Source: Sinotaia quadrata (lineage: Eukaryota > Mollusca > Gastropoda > Architaenioglossa > Viviparidae). Taken from it: a stretch of 64,000 bases of DNA. The notes under the pieces are model-generated. The model did not search any database. It was given only the letters and a program-made list of their open reading frames with translations, and was not told the DNA's origin. Positions 1 through 10,282 of the stretch are shown here, piece after piece (position 1 is the first letter of the stretch; each line of letters starts with the position of its first letter). Position numbers and translations under genes: made by a program. The stretch is from the NCBI GenBank assembly GCA_028829895.1, contig CM054177.1:30825564-30889563 (forward strand), in the 5' to 3' direction.

Positions 1-62
1 CAGTAATAACTTGCATTTATGTATTTTTTAATAATTTGTGTTTTACACATTTTATTTTGCAG

Positions 63-130
63 AAATTATGAATGGCTTGTAATATACTGGGCCCATGGGG
101 TGACGAAAAGTGTGGATGCCATGCTGACCG
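63..130 (+). CDS. SLC3A-like exon (barrel fragment, tentative)
   Basis: Follows a TTTTATTTTGCAG acceptor and ends at GTTAGC. It reads NYEWLVIYWAHG then VTKSVDAMLT, placed opposite the FWLQAGVDGF region of 4F2hc by length only: 43 residues from YW to LFAT here against 45 from FW to LLIAGT in the human protein. It starts and ends with one spare base. Similarity is weak, so it could be spurious. Confidence 0.42.
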
Positions 131-3100
131 GTTAGCATTCTGTGCTGCAGAACAAAAACTAACCTTTTCACAAGTTTCCATGGCAACTGCTTAAACAAAC
201 CTTTTGTCCTGCTGCACACTCATCCATCAGTTTTTTTCTTTAGTATGCATGCAAAAATGGCAAAACATTAAAATGTTTAAAAAAGCATTTTTTTTCCATT
301 TTTTTATAAGTTGCATAAAAAAAATAAAAGTATGAAAGATTAAGCAACCATATTTTGTAAATTGACTTATTTCACCATGATAGTTATATGGGTAAATTTC
401 ATTTATTTCCAAAGACTTTCAAAAAATTGCTGGTTCTACCTATAATCAGTAAGATTTACCAGTAAGCTTATTTGCAGAACTTAAAAGACATTCAATCAAA
501 CATGTCAGTCTTGGGATAGCGATGATTTTAATAAAATATCTTTTCTTTCTTCTTAGTTTGACCATAGAATATGTTCATAATAACATCTAAGTATCATGCT
601 TGGATATGATGTCTTACGAGAATTGCATATTTTTGTTTTTAAAAAATCTGTTGCATGTACAGTAGACCCTTGATTAGGTTGCTTCTTTATCTGATCAGAT
701 TGCTTTATGATGGGCTCTAATTAATAAAATTAGGCTCAAAGTACAATAAGAATGCACCTTATGAGCTTATTGCAACAAGAAAACTGTTGGTTCACATTAT
801 GAAGTCTCTAGAATAGATTATATCATAAAGTTCATGATCCACTCTGCTGCTTTCAGTTCGTGCTTTAAAAGTACAATTTCTAAACTTCTTGTTGAATGTA
901 TGCTATTTGAAGTTTAGCACATATTTTTTCTTTACAGAACACAGTGGCTTAGCACTCAGGGCATTTTATCACTTGTTAAAACAGTTTTCATCAATCCTTA
1001 TAATGTACATTTAAAAATAGTATTGCTGTCTTTGACTGACTGTTAACATTTTCCCATGTAGCTTTTTATTAAGCTAAATACCTGCTGTTGGCATGTTTTT
1101 CCAAATGGTGGAACAATGGTTGCCACCCACAGGTAGGGCAGTATTTTTTAATTGCTGGTCAATATCAGTTTTAAATTGAGGTAAAACATATTGTAGTGTG
1201 TTAGATTGGGTGGTAGTATTAGTGTTTTGGATTTCAAACTAATAGTGTTTGGGGTTTGATGTTAGTTAGTAGTTTTTGGGGCTTAGTAGTATAAATGTTT
1301 TAGATTTGATGACTATTGATTTTTACAGATTGCTGTTTGCCACAGTCATGGATGCAACAGAGGATAAGCTGGCTCTTTACTCTGGTACAGAGGAGAGAAA
1401 AGGGATGCATATGGTGTCAGTGGTGCTGGATAAGTTCACAGATGGAATGAGTGTGAGGAATGTGACAATGATGCTAAAGCCATACTTTCCAAATTCTACA
1501 AGCCCTTGGTTTGGTTGGAGAGTATGTATTTTCATCCATTTCGATATCATACCATAGTGATTATGAACAGCTTTTTGATGTGTGGTTGGAAATGTATGTG
1601 TTAGAAACAAGGAAGATTTTATATGAACAGTGAATTGAGTAGAACCAGGATGCAGCTTGACTTATAATTAACTTCTAGATGTATGAATTTTGTGCATCAT
1701 GTTATTGCTATGTGATGCTGACATTGCCAGTATTAAGATTTTTGTTTATTAAATACATTTAAGCACAAAGTAAGATTTGTATATCTATTCAATTTTAAGT
1801 AATGTTGCGTGCATTACTTATATGATTATTTCTTTTTCTAATCAGCACAAAAATATTTGTTCACTTCATTTCTATTTGAAGTTGTATGCTTGGAAGCATT
1901 TTTGCTTTCAAAATGTTTTTGTGATTTATTATTGTGGAATTCTAATATACTGTATTTACATGCAAGCAATCCAAACTTTATTGTTAATTGGAATTTATTC
2001 ATAAGACATCATTAACTTATTCTGGTTGAATAAATTAAAATTGAAAACCAGTTGTCTCATTCACTAATAAAACAAATTATTTTGAAATTAAGAATACCGG
2101 TACATTAAGGTCAACATGAATGAATCTTCATTTTTGTTTCCATAGTTGAGCACACCCTACACATCACGCATTGGATCTAACGTGTCTGAGAAGTTGTTGA
2201 CAGTGGCTCACACCTTACAGGCCCTGTTGCCCGGTACTGCACAGCCATACTATGGAGACGAAATTGCCATGAAGGATGGCGCTATAGCAGTATGCCTCTT
2301 TCTATATTAATAAATGCATTCTAAGTACACGTAATACACTTTCAAAAAGTTTTTCTCACATTCATTGAGGTAATAAATCAGTTATGCATCTAACAGCTTG
2401 CATCAAAAGGAATGTTACCATATTGTAAAATTTTGAATTCATGATGGCAAATATATAATAATCATTTTAAATAAATATTCTTTGGATTTATTATTAATTT
2501 AACCTTTGGAGGGTTTTAATTACATAAATTTGAATTTTGCCTATTGTAATTTAAATTGAAATGCTAATTGATGCAGAATGAAATGAAATCACGAACCCCT
2601 ATGCAATGGTCAAAGGAAGTGAATGCTGGTTTTACTAAAGGCACACCATGGCTACCAGTCAATAGTGATTACACACAGACCAATGTTGATGTAAGTGTTT
2701 TATCTACCAATTACAGAGGATTACATTAGAGATTACAATATCCAAGAAAAATCTGTATGAAATGTATGTGTTGACATGTATATGCTTGATTAAATCACAC
2801 ATTTTTCAATGTGGCGCAGAGAAGAGCCAGAATGAAAAATAGCTCTTTACTGGGCAGACGTTTTTCCTTTTTTTAGCTCTAAACGGGCAAGATTTTTCAG
2901 GATGTCAGTGAGATTTAGGGGTACGTCGGTAAAAACATCATATCTTAGGTATAAGTGCATATATTTCAATGAAATAAAATGCAAAATGAAAGGAAATGAA
3001 AGCAGCTTTATTAATATCCTTAATTGAAGTATACTTTCGGGTGTTAAATTTGAATCCTTGCATGAAAATATATATTTACACAAAAAAAATATTGTCCAGT

Positions 3101-6100
3101 TATTGTCCGCTACAAACACTATGTACACACACTTTGTTGATGCCGGAAACACTAATCTGTCATCAGACACCCAATACATTTCTTTTTTCGGCAGATTATA
3201 AATTCCTATCAAAAATCATAAGCCCAAAATAAGCTTTAATTTCAGTGGCATTAGTTTCCTTCCAACTTGGGTCGCCATTTTGTTTTTTTGCAATTTTCGG
3301 ACGTGCGTACTTGTTCGTTTATTCCACTATCTATTCAAATGTTTCTTCTTTGAAAAACCAATAGAAGAAAGCCAGATGAGTACTATCATTAGTTACAGTC
3401 ACATTCGACCCCATTTTTGTTTTAAATTCCGATATATTCAGTGCTAAAGTACTATTATTTCAACCATGTGCGTCTACAGATACCCCTTCCCCCTACTCCT
3501 CTTCGATATCCTCAGAATCTGACACATTCTCCTCCAAAATTTGAAAGATACTACATGTGCACGCTACTGACACTAATGTCACTTCTAATCCTATCTTCTA
3601 ATTCAAAATAAACTTCTCTTACCTCATTATCTGATTGAATCCATTAAACTTCTCATTAACGATCGACGATTCTAAGAAATCCATATGAAACACCAAATGC
3701 AAAAATCAAAAAAAACTTTATGAAAAAATAAATGCTGCCACATGAAAATGCTTTAAAATGGCGGGGAAATCGTTGTACAAACGTCATGCTTCCTGTAGAG
3801 ACCGGATATGATGTAAATATGGAAAGGAAAAAGAACTCTAAGTGAAATTGTTGCTATGGGCGCTTTTGGGCGATCTGCCCTACACGATGTACGGGCGAAG
3901 TTGGGCGTTCCGCCAGGTAAAGAGATAGATTGCCTGATTGTTCTTTTATTTTAGTTCTTCCCTACTTTTCAAATAGTAAATTGGTTTAATATATTGATTA
4001 GGCTTAAATGAATATCCAAATGATATATGCATTAATAAAAGTCATTAGCTGAAAATGCTATCCTGTATGCAGAATTTCTACTTTGACTTCAGTTATCAAC
4101 ATATTTTAGTTCTCAAAAATTGCTACAAACAAACAATTCAATATGATCAACAATATAAAATATTGTATGAATATAATTATTTGAAATATTGTGATAGTTT
4201 TTGAAATATTGCTTCATGATCAGCATTTTAGTCAAATACAATGGCTTATTAGTCAATAGTATTGCAGTACATTTAGACTATTTCAGGTCTGAAATTCTGG
4301 CAAAAGCTTTTCTAGTTCTGGAAAATGTCTTGAAAATCAGTAATAGGTCAGAAAAGTCTGGGAAAAGGTCTTAGATTTAAAGAGAGTGTGGTATTTTAAT
4401 TTTTGATTCAGTTGTAAACAGTTTAATTGCCTTTACCGTTAATATACACGCCATCTTGAGTATTGCTTGATTCATTTCACTTCTGGAATTGGATACTGCT
4501 GTTGGTGCATACAGTTTTCTTCTTGCATATGAAGAAAGATATTTGAATTTTTTTAGATCCAGTTTTTGCTCTAATGTATTACACTTGACTATGCCTAAAG
4601 GGAAGTGCATTTTCAATGAGAAATGGATATCCAAGTATGCTTGGATACAAGCATGTGAAACAGATACAAAACAACTTGTACTTAATGCAGTAAAGATATT
4701 GATATCGGGGAAAATGGGAGAAAGTGCATTAGCATCCCATCCAGCTGGATTAAAGCAGAAACCAAATGTTGCCTCTGGATCATTAAATTTGTTTAGTCGC
4801 ACTTCATTTTGGGGGAAGGGGTTACTAGTAAAGCCAGTGGTTCTTCACTGTTAAAATGCAGTTCTTCAGCAAGTGAAAATACTGATTGAAGTTGTGAAAA
4901 TGATCTTAGATAAGAGCCCCTTGTCTTATGCTTTAGTTAGGAATCTTTCTTTTGATCTTTGCATCATGGCATCCTAAGCAAAATTCATAAGTATTGTGTC
5001 TGTGCTTCACAATGCAAACAAAATTTTGACACTGAACATGTCATTCAGCAGTATAATACTTTTATTGATAATATTTGGATTGCAGAATTTTTGATGTGAG
5101 ATTTGGGAGAGTTGATGAAGGTTTTTTTTTTTTTGTCTTTCATGGTAGACAAATGTTCCAGCTTTTGGATGTCATGAAACTTTTAATTACTTTATCTCAT
5201 GGTCAAGCCTTTGTGGAAAGAGGATTTTCTGTTAATAAAAAAGTAGGGGTAGAGAAACATTAGTGGCTCAGAGAATTATTTGTGAACATGTGAGGAGTAT
5301 TTGAATAATGTGACAGTTTCAAAGGAACTTTTTTGCCCTGCTTCACAATCACTTGTTGAAAATACATTAACTCTTGTAAATATTTGACCAAATTTATGTT
5401 ATTTGATGAACTTTGTCATAATTTATGATGTACCATATTATCTAATGGCTCAGTGACTGAAATAACTGCCACACAAAACTTTTCACAAAATTAAGTTCTT
5501 TCAGAACTGTAAAATAAAAGAAGAAAAAACTGTTTGATAATCCACAGTATATTCACAAAAAGCTGGAGTAAGGCAACTTATTTTCCAGATTTGAGGAAAA
5601 TAGGTTGATAAATAATTTTCATTCTTTACAGTCTAGTACATGACAAGTTTTTGCAGATAATTAATTTTTAAAAAATTACTTTTGAATGTTTTTAAATTTG
5701 TGTCTCCATTGTATTCTTCAATACTTTGATTGTTGGCCATATTTAAGTACATTGTGAATTACAATTCTTTGCTTTAGATCTAGAATTTTAAACCTTTTTG
5801 ATCTGGAAAATTATTTGAAAATCTTTTTTGGCAGTAACCCTCATTGAAGATTTTAAGGAAGAAGTATTTGTATACCAATAATTTGAGAAATATGTGTTTC
5901 TATTACACTGACATTTAAGGCCACATTACTACACGCAAAGAACAAAAAAAATTTTTTTTCATGCTACAGCCTTCAAATTTGGTACACATATTGTCTTTGA
6001 TTTAGATAAGAATAATCTGTTGTTAGATTTGGAATATCATGTTTAGTTTTTTTAAAATTAATTTTTTAGATTTTTTTAAATACCCGAAATACATATTTTT

Positions 6101-9100
6101 TAATTGAATAGTTCAAGCACTTGCAAATGTCTGGAAATTTTTAAAATAACATTTTTATAATCCTTGATGCAAGATTAAAAAAGTGAAGGATGCGTTCAAA
6201 GAAATTTTAAATAGGAAAAAAGTTACAATTTTTTTATTGACATACCCGTCAAAAATCTTAAACTGAACGTGAAATGTCAAAGTTAAAAAATTGTAAAAAA
6301 TAAAATAATGCATGCAGGCTTTAATCCATCCTTGATTTTGTGCACATGTATATAGGGAACAAATATGCCAAGTTTCATCTATGTGTGTTTACTAGATTTG
6401 GTAATCCACGTCTGCAAGCAAGTGGCACGGACTGAAAAACACAGTTTTGAGAAAAACGCATTTAAAGTATAATAAAGACTGTAAAACAAGGAATTTGTGT
6501 TCAATATTTACTTTTTATTATAATAAATATGCCTTATCCACAGCACAATGAGTTCCTAACAATCATTTAGTCCTCCTAATAATCCTGAGCCATAGGTACT
6601 GCCTTCTCCACTGCACACGTCTTCAGCGTCTTTGACATTTTTGGCCACATTACTACAGGCAAAGAACAAAAAACTTTTTTCTCTTGTGCTATAGCCTTCA
6701 AATTTGGTACACATATTGTCTTTGATTTAGGTAAGAATAATCTGTTGTTAGATTTTGAATAGCAAGCATAGTTTTTTTTTTAATTAAATTTTTAGACTTT
6801 TTTAAGTACCCAAAATACGTTTTATTAAATTGAATAGTTCAAACACTTGCAAATGTCTGAAAAATTTTTAAATAACATTTTTATTATCCTTCATGCAAGA
6901 TTAAAAAAGTGAAGGATGCGTTTAAAGAAATTTTAAATAGGAAAAAAGTTACAATTTTTTTATTGACATACCCGTCAAAAATCTTAAAATGAACATAAAA
7001 TGTCAAAGTAAAAAAAATTGTAAAAAAAAAAATAATGCATGCAGGCTTTAATCCATCCCTGATTTTATGCACATATATATAGGGAACAAATATGCAAAGT
7101 TTCATCTATGTGTGTTTACTAGATTTGGTGTTCCAGGTCTGCAAGTAAGTGGCACGGACAGAAAAACAAAATTTTGAGAAAAACTCATTTAAAGTATAAT
7201 AAAGACTGTAAAACATTAATTTTGTGTTCAGTATTTACTTTTTTTTAAAAATAACTATGCCTTATCCATACAGGAGATTGGTGTAAGACATTCTTCTATA
7301 TATTGGCACATTGGCAACTTCAAAAGAAAGTAATAAGCCAACTTTCGATTCATGTGGTACAGCCCATATTCTCTCCCAAACTTCCAACACTTTTGCATTC
7401 AGATCAAGCAGCCGATGAAAACAATGCATTCAAATTATCTAATTCAACAATGCATTCAAATTATCTAATTCAACAATGTACCTGATATTCTTCTCTGAAG
7501 CAGTGTCAACGGCTGCTAATTTCAGCTGAAGCAATGTTATGTTTCGGGACGGGGGGGGGGGGGGGGGGCATCACCGGCAGCACGCTAACGCAGGAACATT
7601 ATAGATATCCGGTATGACACTTCTATAAGTAGACAGATTGGGGTTGACCAAAGGTAGAGCAGGCAAAAAAGGATGTTTTACATTGCCAGCAACAATCAAA
7701 GTTTGTTTTCTTGTGGCAGTAGGCGGGTGGGAGGTGATCGCTTGGACGATTGCAAATTTAAACGATGTGCGTCGTCTGCAACGAGTGTGGTAGCTCTAGG
7801 ACTAGGAGCAAAATAAACATCTTGCATTGTTCCTCTAGAAGTAGATGGGTGGGAAGTGGCTGAAGAGATATTGTCAAAATCTGGAGTTAGTACACTGTCT
7901 GCATCTACGAAACATCGTTTGTTTTGGTAAACAGGGGTGGGGGTGGGGGTGTCACAGCATGTAAATTCGGTTACACGTCGTCTGCAGCAGTCAAAGTGTG
8001 ATTGCTAGGCTTACTACGATTGTTTTGCGTTGCTTTTCGCTTTCCCCATCGAACTTCGACTGCTTTTAGACCTTTAGACGATTTTTGTTTCCTGTGCGAC
8101 ATTGTTAATTGCTTAGAGAAACTAATTTTGTATGATTAGAACTGAGCACGAGGTGACGCAAAATTCATTGGCGGCCATTTTGAAAATGCCCGGATTTGAT
8201 ATGTAACCCGCAGCAACCGCATTTTTAACCAATCAAAGAACGATTTTCACTTTTGTACTGCGTGACACACCACACAAGCCCTTGTAGTGGGTCAAGGTTT
8301 CGTCAAACCACGTGCTTATATCGTGTTAAAATACGATGAGCCTACGTTTTTAGTATAAGGGAGGTAATTCCCTTTAATTCTATATATAACACTCTGTGGT
8401 TTAGTTTTAAAAAATGGCGGGTATTGTGAAGCAAAGTGGACTATTATCGGCGATTCTATGCAAAGAAAACGCTTTTTTTGAACACAGGTAGGTCGGAAAA
8501 ACAACTTTATTTGCACAAAAAAACACAATTTTTAATAAGAAAACACATATTTTCTGCAAAAGAAGATATCAAAGTATGCAAATGTGTAAAAATCTCAAAA
8601 CTGAAAAAAAAAAAATTAAATAAGAAAAAAATTGATTTCTCGTGCCGTATGTGCCCTTAACATTGCAAAAAACTTATTCGGTAATAATTTGAAATATCAC
8701 AAATATTACAAAATGTTTAATAGCTTACTGGTATATCTAACATATTAATTTTGTATTATTCAACTTGTGCTTCCAGACGTTGACTGCCCAGTTAGGAGAC
8801 AACTCGTTGATGTCTTCTTTCAAAGCTTTAATGAAACTGCGCACACAAGAGTCATTGCAGTTTGGACACACTTACTTCTGCTCTACTTCAGACCTTTTGA
8901 TCTTTGCAAGGCATGCTCCAGGTTTTCCCTTCTATGTCGTCATCATCAATTTGAGTAGCAAACCCACTGCCCACAACTTCATGGGAGATTTCTGTACATT
9001 TGGAAAAGTGTCTGCAGAAGTGGTGTTCCATTCTCGAAACTCAGACCATGTGGAGAAAACTCTTGACCTACAGCTCTCTATCTCTGTGAACGCTGGCGAA

Positions 9101-9127
9101 GTTTTGGTACTTAAGTTCAGTGCTTAG
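63..9127 (+). CDS. SLC3A-family amino-acid transporter heavy chain (4F2hc/rBAT type), 3' part of gene
   Basis: Type II membrane glycoprotein subunit that brings SLC7 light-chain amino-acid exchangers to the plasma membrane; family members keep an alpha-amylase-like barrel but usually no catalysis. Proposed exons 63-130, 938-1004, 1329-1521, 2146-2289, 2577-2690 and 8777-9127 have GT-AG borders and compatible phases, giving 311 residues to the TAG stop. Seen: RLLFAT-like strand (after rBAT/4F2hc RLLIAGT), WFGW, then LPGTAQPYYGDEIAM, a barrel motif shared by both vertebrate proteins, then PMQW..NAGF and NSDY..NVD, which look more like rBAT, then a beta-sandwich domain ending VLVLKFSA. The short tail without rBAT's cysteine-rich extension is 4F2hc-like, so I give no symbol. 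The first two exons are the weakest. The N-terminus, cytoplasmic tail and membrane helix lie beyond the left edge. The last intron, 6.1 kb, is full of transposon remains. Confidence 0.82.
938..1004 (+). CDS. SLC3A-like small exon (tentative)
   Basis: A strong pyrimidine-rich acceptor (ATTTTTTCTTTACAG) precedes a 67-nt open stretch reading EHSGLALRAFYHLLKQFSS, followed by a weak donor GTACAT. Its phase (two bases in, two left over) is what is needed to join the exons at 63-130 and 1329-1521, which is the main reason for calling it. Confidence 0.42.
1329..1521 (+). CDS. SLC3A-like exon, barrel segment
   Basis: TTTTTACAG acceptor and GTATGT donor. Encodes LLFATVMDATEDKLALYSG, a helix-rich middle part, and PWFGWR at the end. 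WFGW corresponds in position to WCSW of 4F2hc just before the LPGTP loop. One base completes the split codon at the start and the exon ends on a codon boundary. Confidence 0.75.
2146..2289 (+). CDS. SLC3A-like exon with LPGT..YYGDEI motif
   Basis: 48 codons in phase 0, between CATAG and GTATGC. It encodes SRIGSNVSEKLLTVAHTLQ then LLPGTAQPYYGDEIAMKDG. The LPGTP..YGDEIG loop is the best family signature in the window and is shared by amylase-like SLC3 proteins. Confidence 0.9.
2577..2690 (+). CDS. SLC3A-like exon with PMQW..NAGF and NSDY motifs
   Basis: 38 codons in phase 0, between ATGCAG and GTAAGT. RTPMQWSKEVNAGFTKG and WLPVNSDYTQTNVD match the end of the barrel in rBAT and related glucosidases (PMQW...NAGFS, WLPTNSDY...NV). 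Confidence 0.92.
2843..3924 (-). mobile_element. Non-autonomous piggyBac-derived element, copy 1
   Basis: Inserted in the last SLC3A intron. The 1,082-bp unit is near-identical to 33571-34655. The ends are inverted: CTCTTTACTGGGC on the left, complement of GTAAAGAG on the right. On the minus strand it keeps pieces of a transposase: a start [16 protein letters not shown] near 3684, an acidic SDSEDIEEE tract near 3500, and [14 protein letters not shown] near 3190, a piggyBac-domain motif. The middle and the catalytic part are missing. A 4-nt deletion relative to copy 2 near 3640 shifts the N-terminal frame. The TTAA target copies are mutated here. Confidence 0.8.
3925..4376. other. Intron sequence without recognised features
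   Basis: AT-rich spacer between the piggyBac-derived element and the hAT relic. I see no conserved reading frame or clear repeat. Confidence 0.5.
4377..5340 (+). pseudogene. Dead hAT-type transposase relic (zinc-finger/BED type)
   Basis: A frame opening at 4591 reads MPKGKCIFNEKWISKYAWIQ and then GKMGESALASHPAGLKQKPN. This resembles the N-terminal zinc-finger-like region of a hAT-related family abundant in molluscs and corals (FNEKWL...MGESALKSHxxGKKH). The cysteine expected in the middle of the domain seems lost. After several stops and shifts, 5170-5262 reads LLITLSHGQAFVERGFSVNK, matching the C-terminal SHGQAAVERGFSVNK signature of the same family. The central catalytic part is eroded or deleted. 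It cannot encode an active enzyme. Confidence 0.7.
5341..5907. other. Intron sequence without recognised features
   Basis: AT-rich sequence between the hAT relic and the duplicated repeat. Nothing coding is visible. Confidence 0.5.
5908..7262. repeat. Tandem duplication, unit about 724 bp
   Basis: The stretch beginning GACATTTAAGGCCACATTAC (near 5910) returns at about 6634. The two copies stay alignable through CTTCAAATTTGGTACACATA, the ACATACCCGTCAAAAATCTT block and the end near 6545 and 7262. Scattered substitutions separate them. No coding capacity; probably part of the transposon whose broken reading frame follows at 7263-8102. Confidence 0.75.
7263..8240 (-). pseudogene. Broken transposon-related gene of uncertain class
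   Basis: On the minus strand an ATG at 8102 opens MSHRKQKSSKGLKAVEVRWG, a basic N-terminus followed by KRKATQNNRSK, then a stop near 7965. Further recognisable but frame-broken blocks follow (NKRCFVDADSVLTPDFDNIS, YIVELDNLNALFSSAA). The style is that of a DNA-transposon or recombinase-like protein, but I cannot assign the superfamily. It also contains an 18-G tract at 7551-7568. The position next to the 724-bp duplication suggests one composite insertion. Confidence 0.45.
7551..7568 (+). repeat. G(18) homopolymer
   Basis: Eighteen G in a row inside the transposon relic. The length is likely unreliable in assembly, and the tract could form a G-quadruplex. Confidence 0.85.
8316..8776. other. 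Intron end with palindromic AAGGGAGGTAATTCCCTTT
   Basis: The near-perfect palindrome at about 8357-8376 resembles ends of short interspersed elements common in molluscan genomes; this is from memory. The rest is AT-rich intron leading to the last SLC3A exon. Confidence 0.35.
8777..9127 (+). CDS. SLC3A-like last exon, C-terminal beta domain
   Basis: 116 codons and a TAG stop after a TTCCAG acceptor. It begins AQLGDNSLMSSFKALMKLR, the usual link from the barrel to the C-terminal domain, then a beta-rich stretch (LLIFARHAPGFPFYVVIINL) and the end VNAGEVLVLKFSA, comparable with the GLLLRF end of 4F2hc. Confidence 0.9.
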   Translation, partial: TLTAQLGDNSLMSSFKALMKLRTQESLQFGHTYFCSTSDLLIFARHAPGFPFYVVIINLSSKPTAHNFMGDFCTFGKVSAEVVFHSRNSDHVEKTLDLQLSISVNAGEVLVLKFSA

Positions 9128-9413
9128 CATATTAATGATATCCTTGAGGGTCTTTAGCATGGTTTGAGACTAATTTCTATTATCAGTGTTTAAAATGATA
9201 ATGGTTATGTTTTAATTGGCTTTTAGCAGATTGTTAATCGTAATGTAGCATGAAATTTCTGTACAACATAGATTTTTATGTTTTAACATTGTTGTGTATT
9301 GAATTCTTTCTAAATTTAAACCTTAAGTGTGAGAAAATGAAGCTCATATTTGTTGAGTATTTATAAAATAGTACTGAAAGCTCAAATATTTTTTTTCCTT
9401 TACTGTTTAATGA

Positions 9414-9419
9414 AATAAA
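9414..9419 (+). terminator. Candidate poly(A) signal of the SLC3A-like gene
   Basis: AATAAA, 287 bp after the stop codon. It is the canonical hexamer at a normal 3' UTR distance, but such hexamers are frequent in AT-rich DNA. Confidence 0.45.
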
Positions 9420-10068
9420 TCAAACAAATTGTTGCAATAATTTTACTATAAATGGGAGTTGTTTCCAAGTCATTTACTGCATATTTTCAGTCTTAGTTAA
9501 AAAATAACCTGCACATTATGTCTTGGCTGCATAACAAACTCATAATAGCATTAATTTAATTGAATCACTTGGAAACTCCAAACAACATTGTCTGCCATTA
9601 AAGGTGATAAAAACAGCATTGGGCACCTCTGTAAATATGGAAGCTGTCGTTAAGGGTGTGAAATTGCTTTGATCATTTCCCTTTAGTGTGTAAGATGAAA
9701 GATTTGATTTTTTAAAAAGTATATTCATATTAAATCACTATAATTAAAAGGATTAGTGAGAAAAAACTTGAGCTCTTGAAAAATAAATAATGTAAAAACT
9801 CTCATATGTTCTATAGGAGGCTAAAAATAGTATTTCCTACTTGTCGTGGTGCTTGAAAACAGTAGTCAATAGTCCAATACAAACTATTACATGGATGATC
9901 AGTATCTGGTCATACTCAAGATAATGGTATGCTGCATTACGAGGTACACTGAATTGTGTATTTGTTTTTTTCTCTCAGGCTCTTCTATTTGGGGTTTATT
10001 CCCAGGTTTTGCTTAACATTGTATATTGTCTGAAAGACATTTAAATTTTAACATTATTCAGAAAGAAA

Positions 10069-10282
10069 AATAGCACTGACAACACATTTTCTTGATGTAC
10101 TTTTTAGTAAATGCCTAAGCATTGTAAATGAAATCCTTAAAATGGCACTGATGTCACATTTTCTTGATGTTTTTTAGTAAATGCCTAAGTATTGTAAATG
10201 AAATTCTTAAAATAGCACTGATGTCACATTTTCTTGATGTGCTTTTTAGTAAATGCCTAAGCATTGTAAATGAATTTCTTAA
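10069..10282. repeat. Minisatellite, about 71 bp x 3
   Basis: Three direct copies of a unit containing CACATTTTCTTGATG, TTTTTAGTAAATGCCTAAG and ATTGTAAATGAA, with few differences. It lies in the spacer after the SLC3A-like gene. Confidence 0.85.

Noticed and set aside
8316..8660. Overlapping open frames near 8316-8660
   Set aside because: Low-complexity lysine- and phenylalanine-rich translations in AT-rich intron sequence, without splice support.
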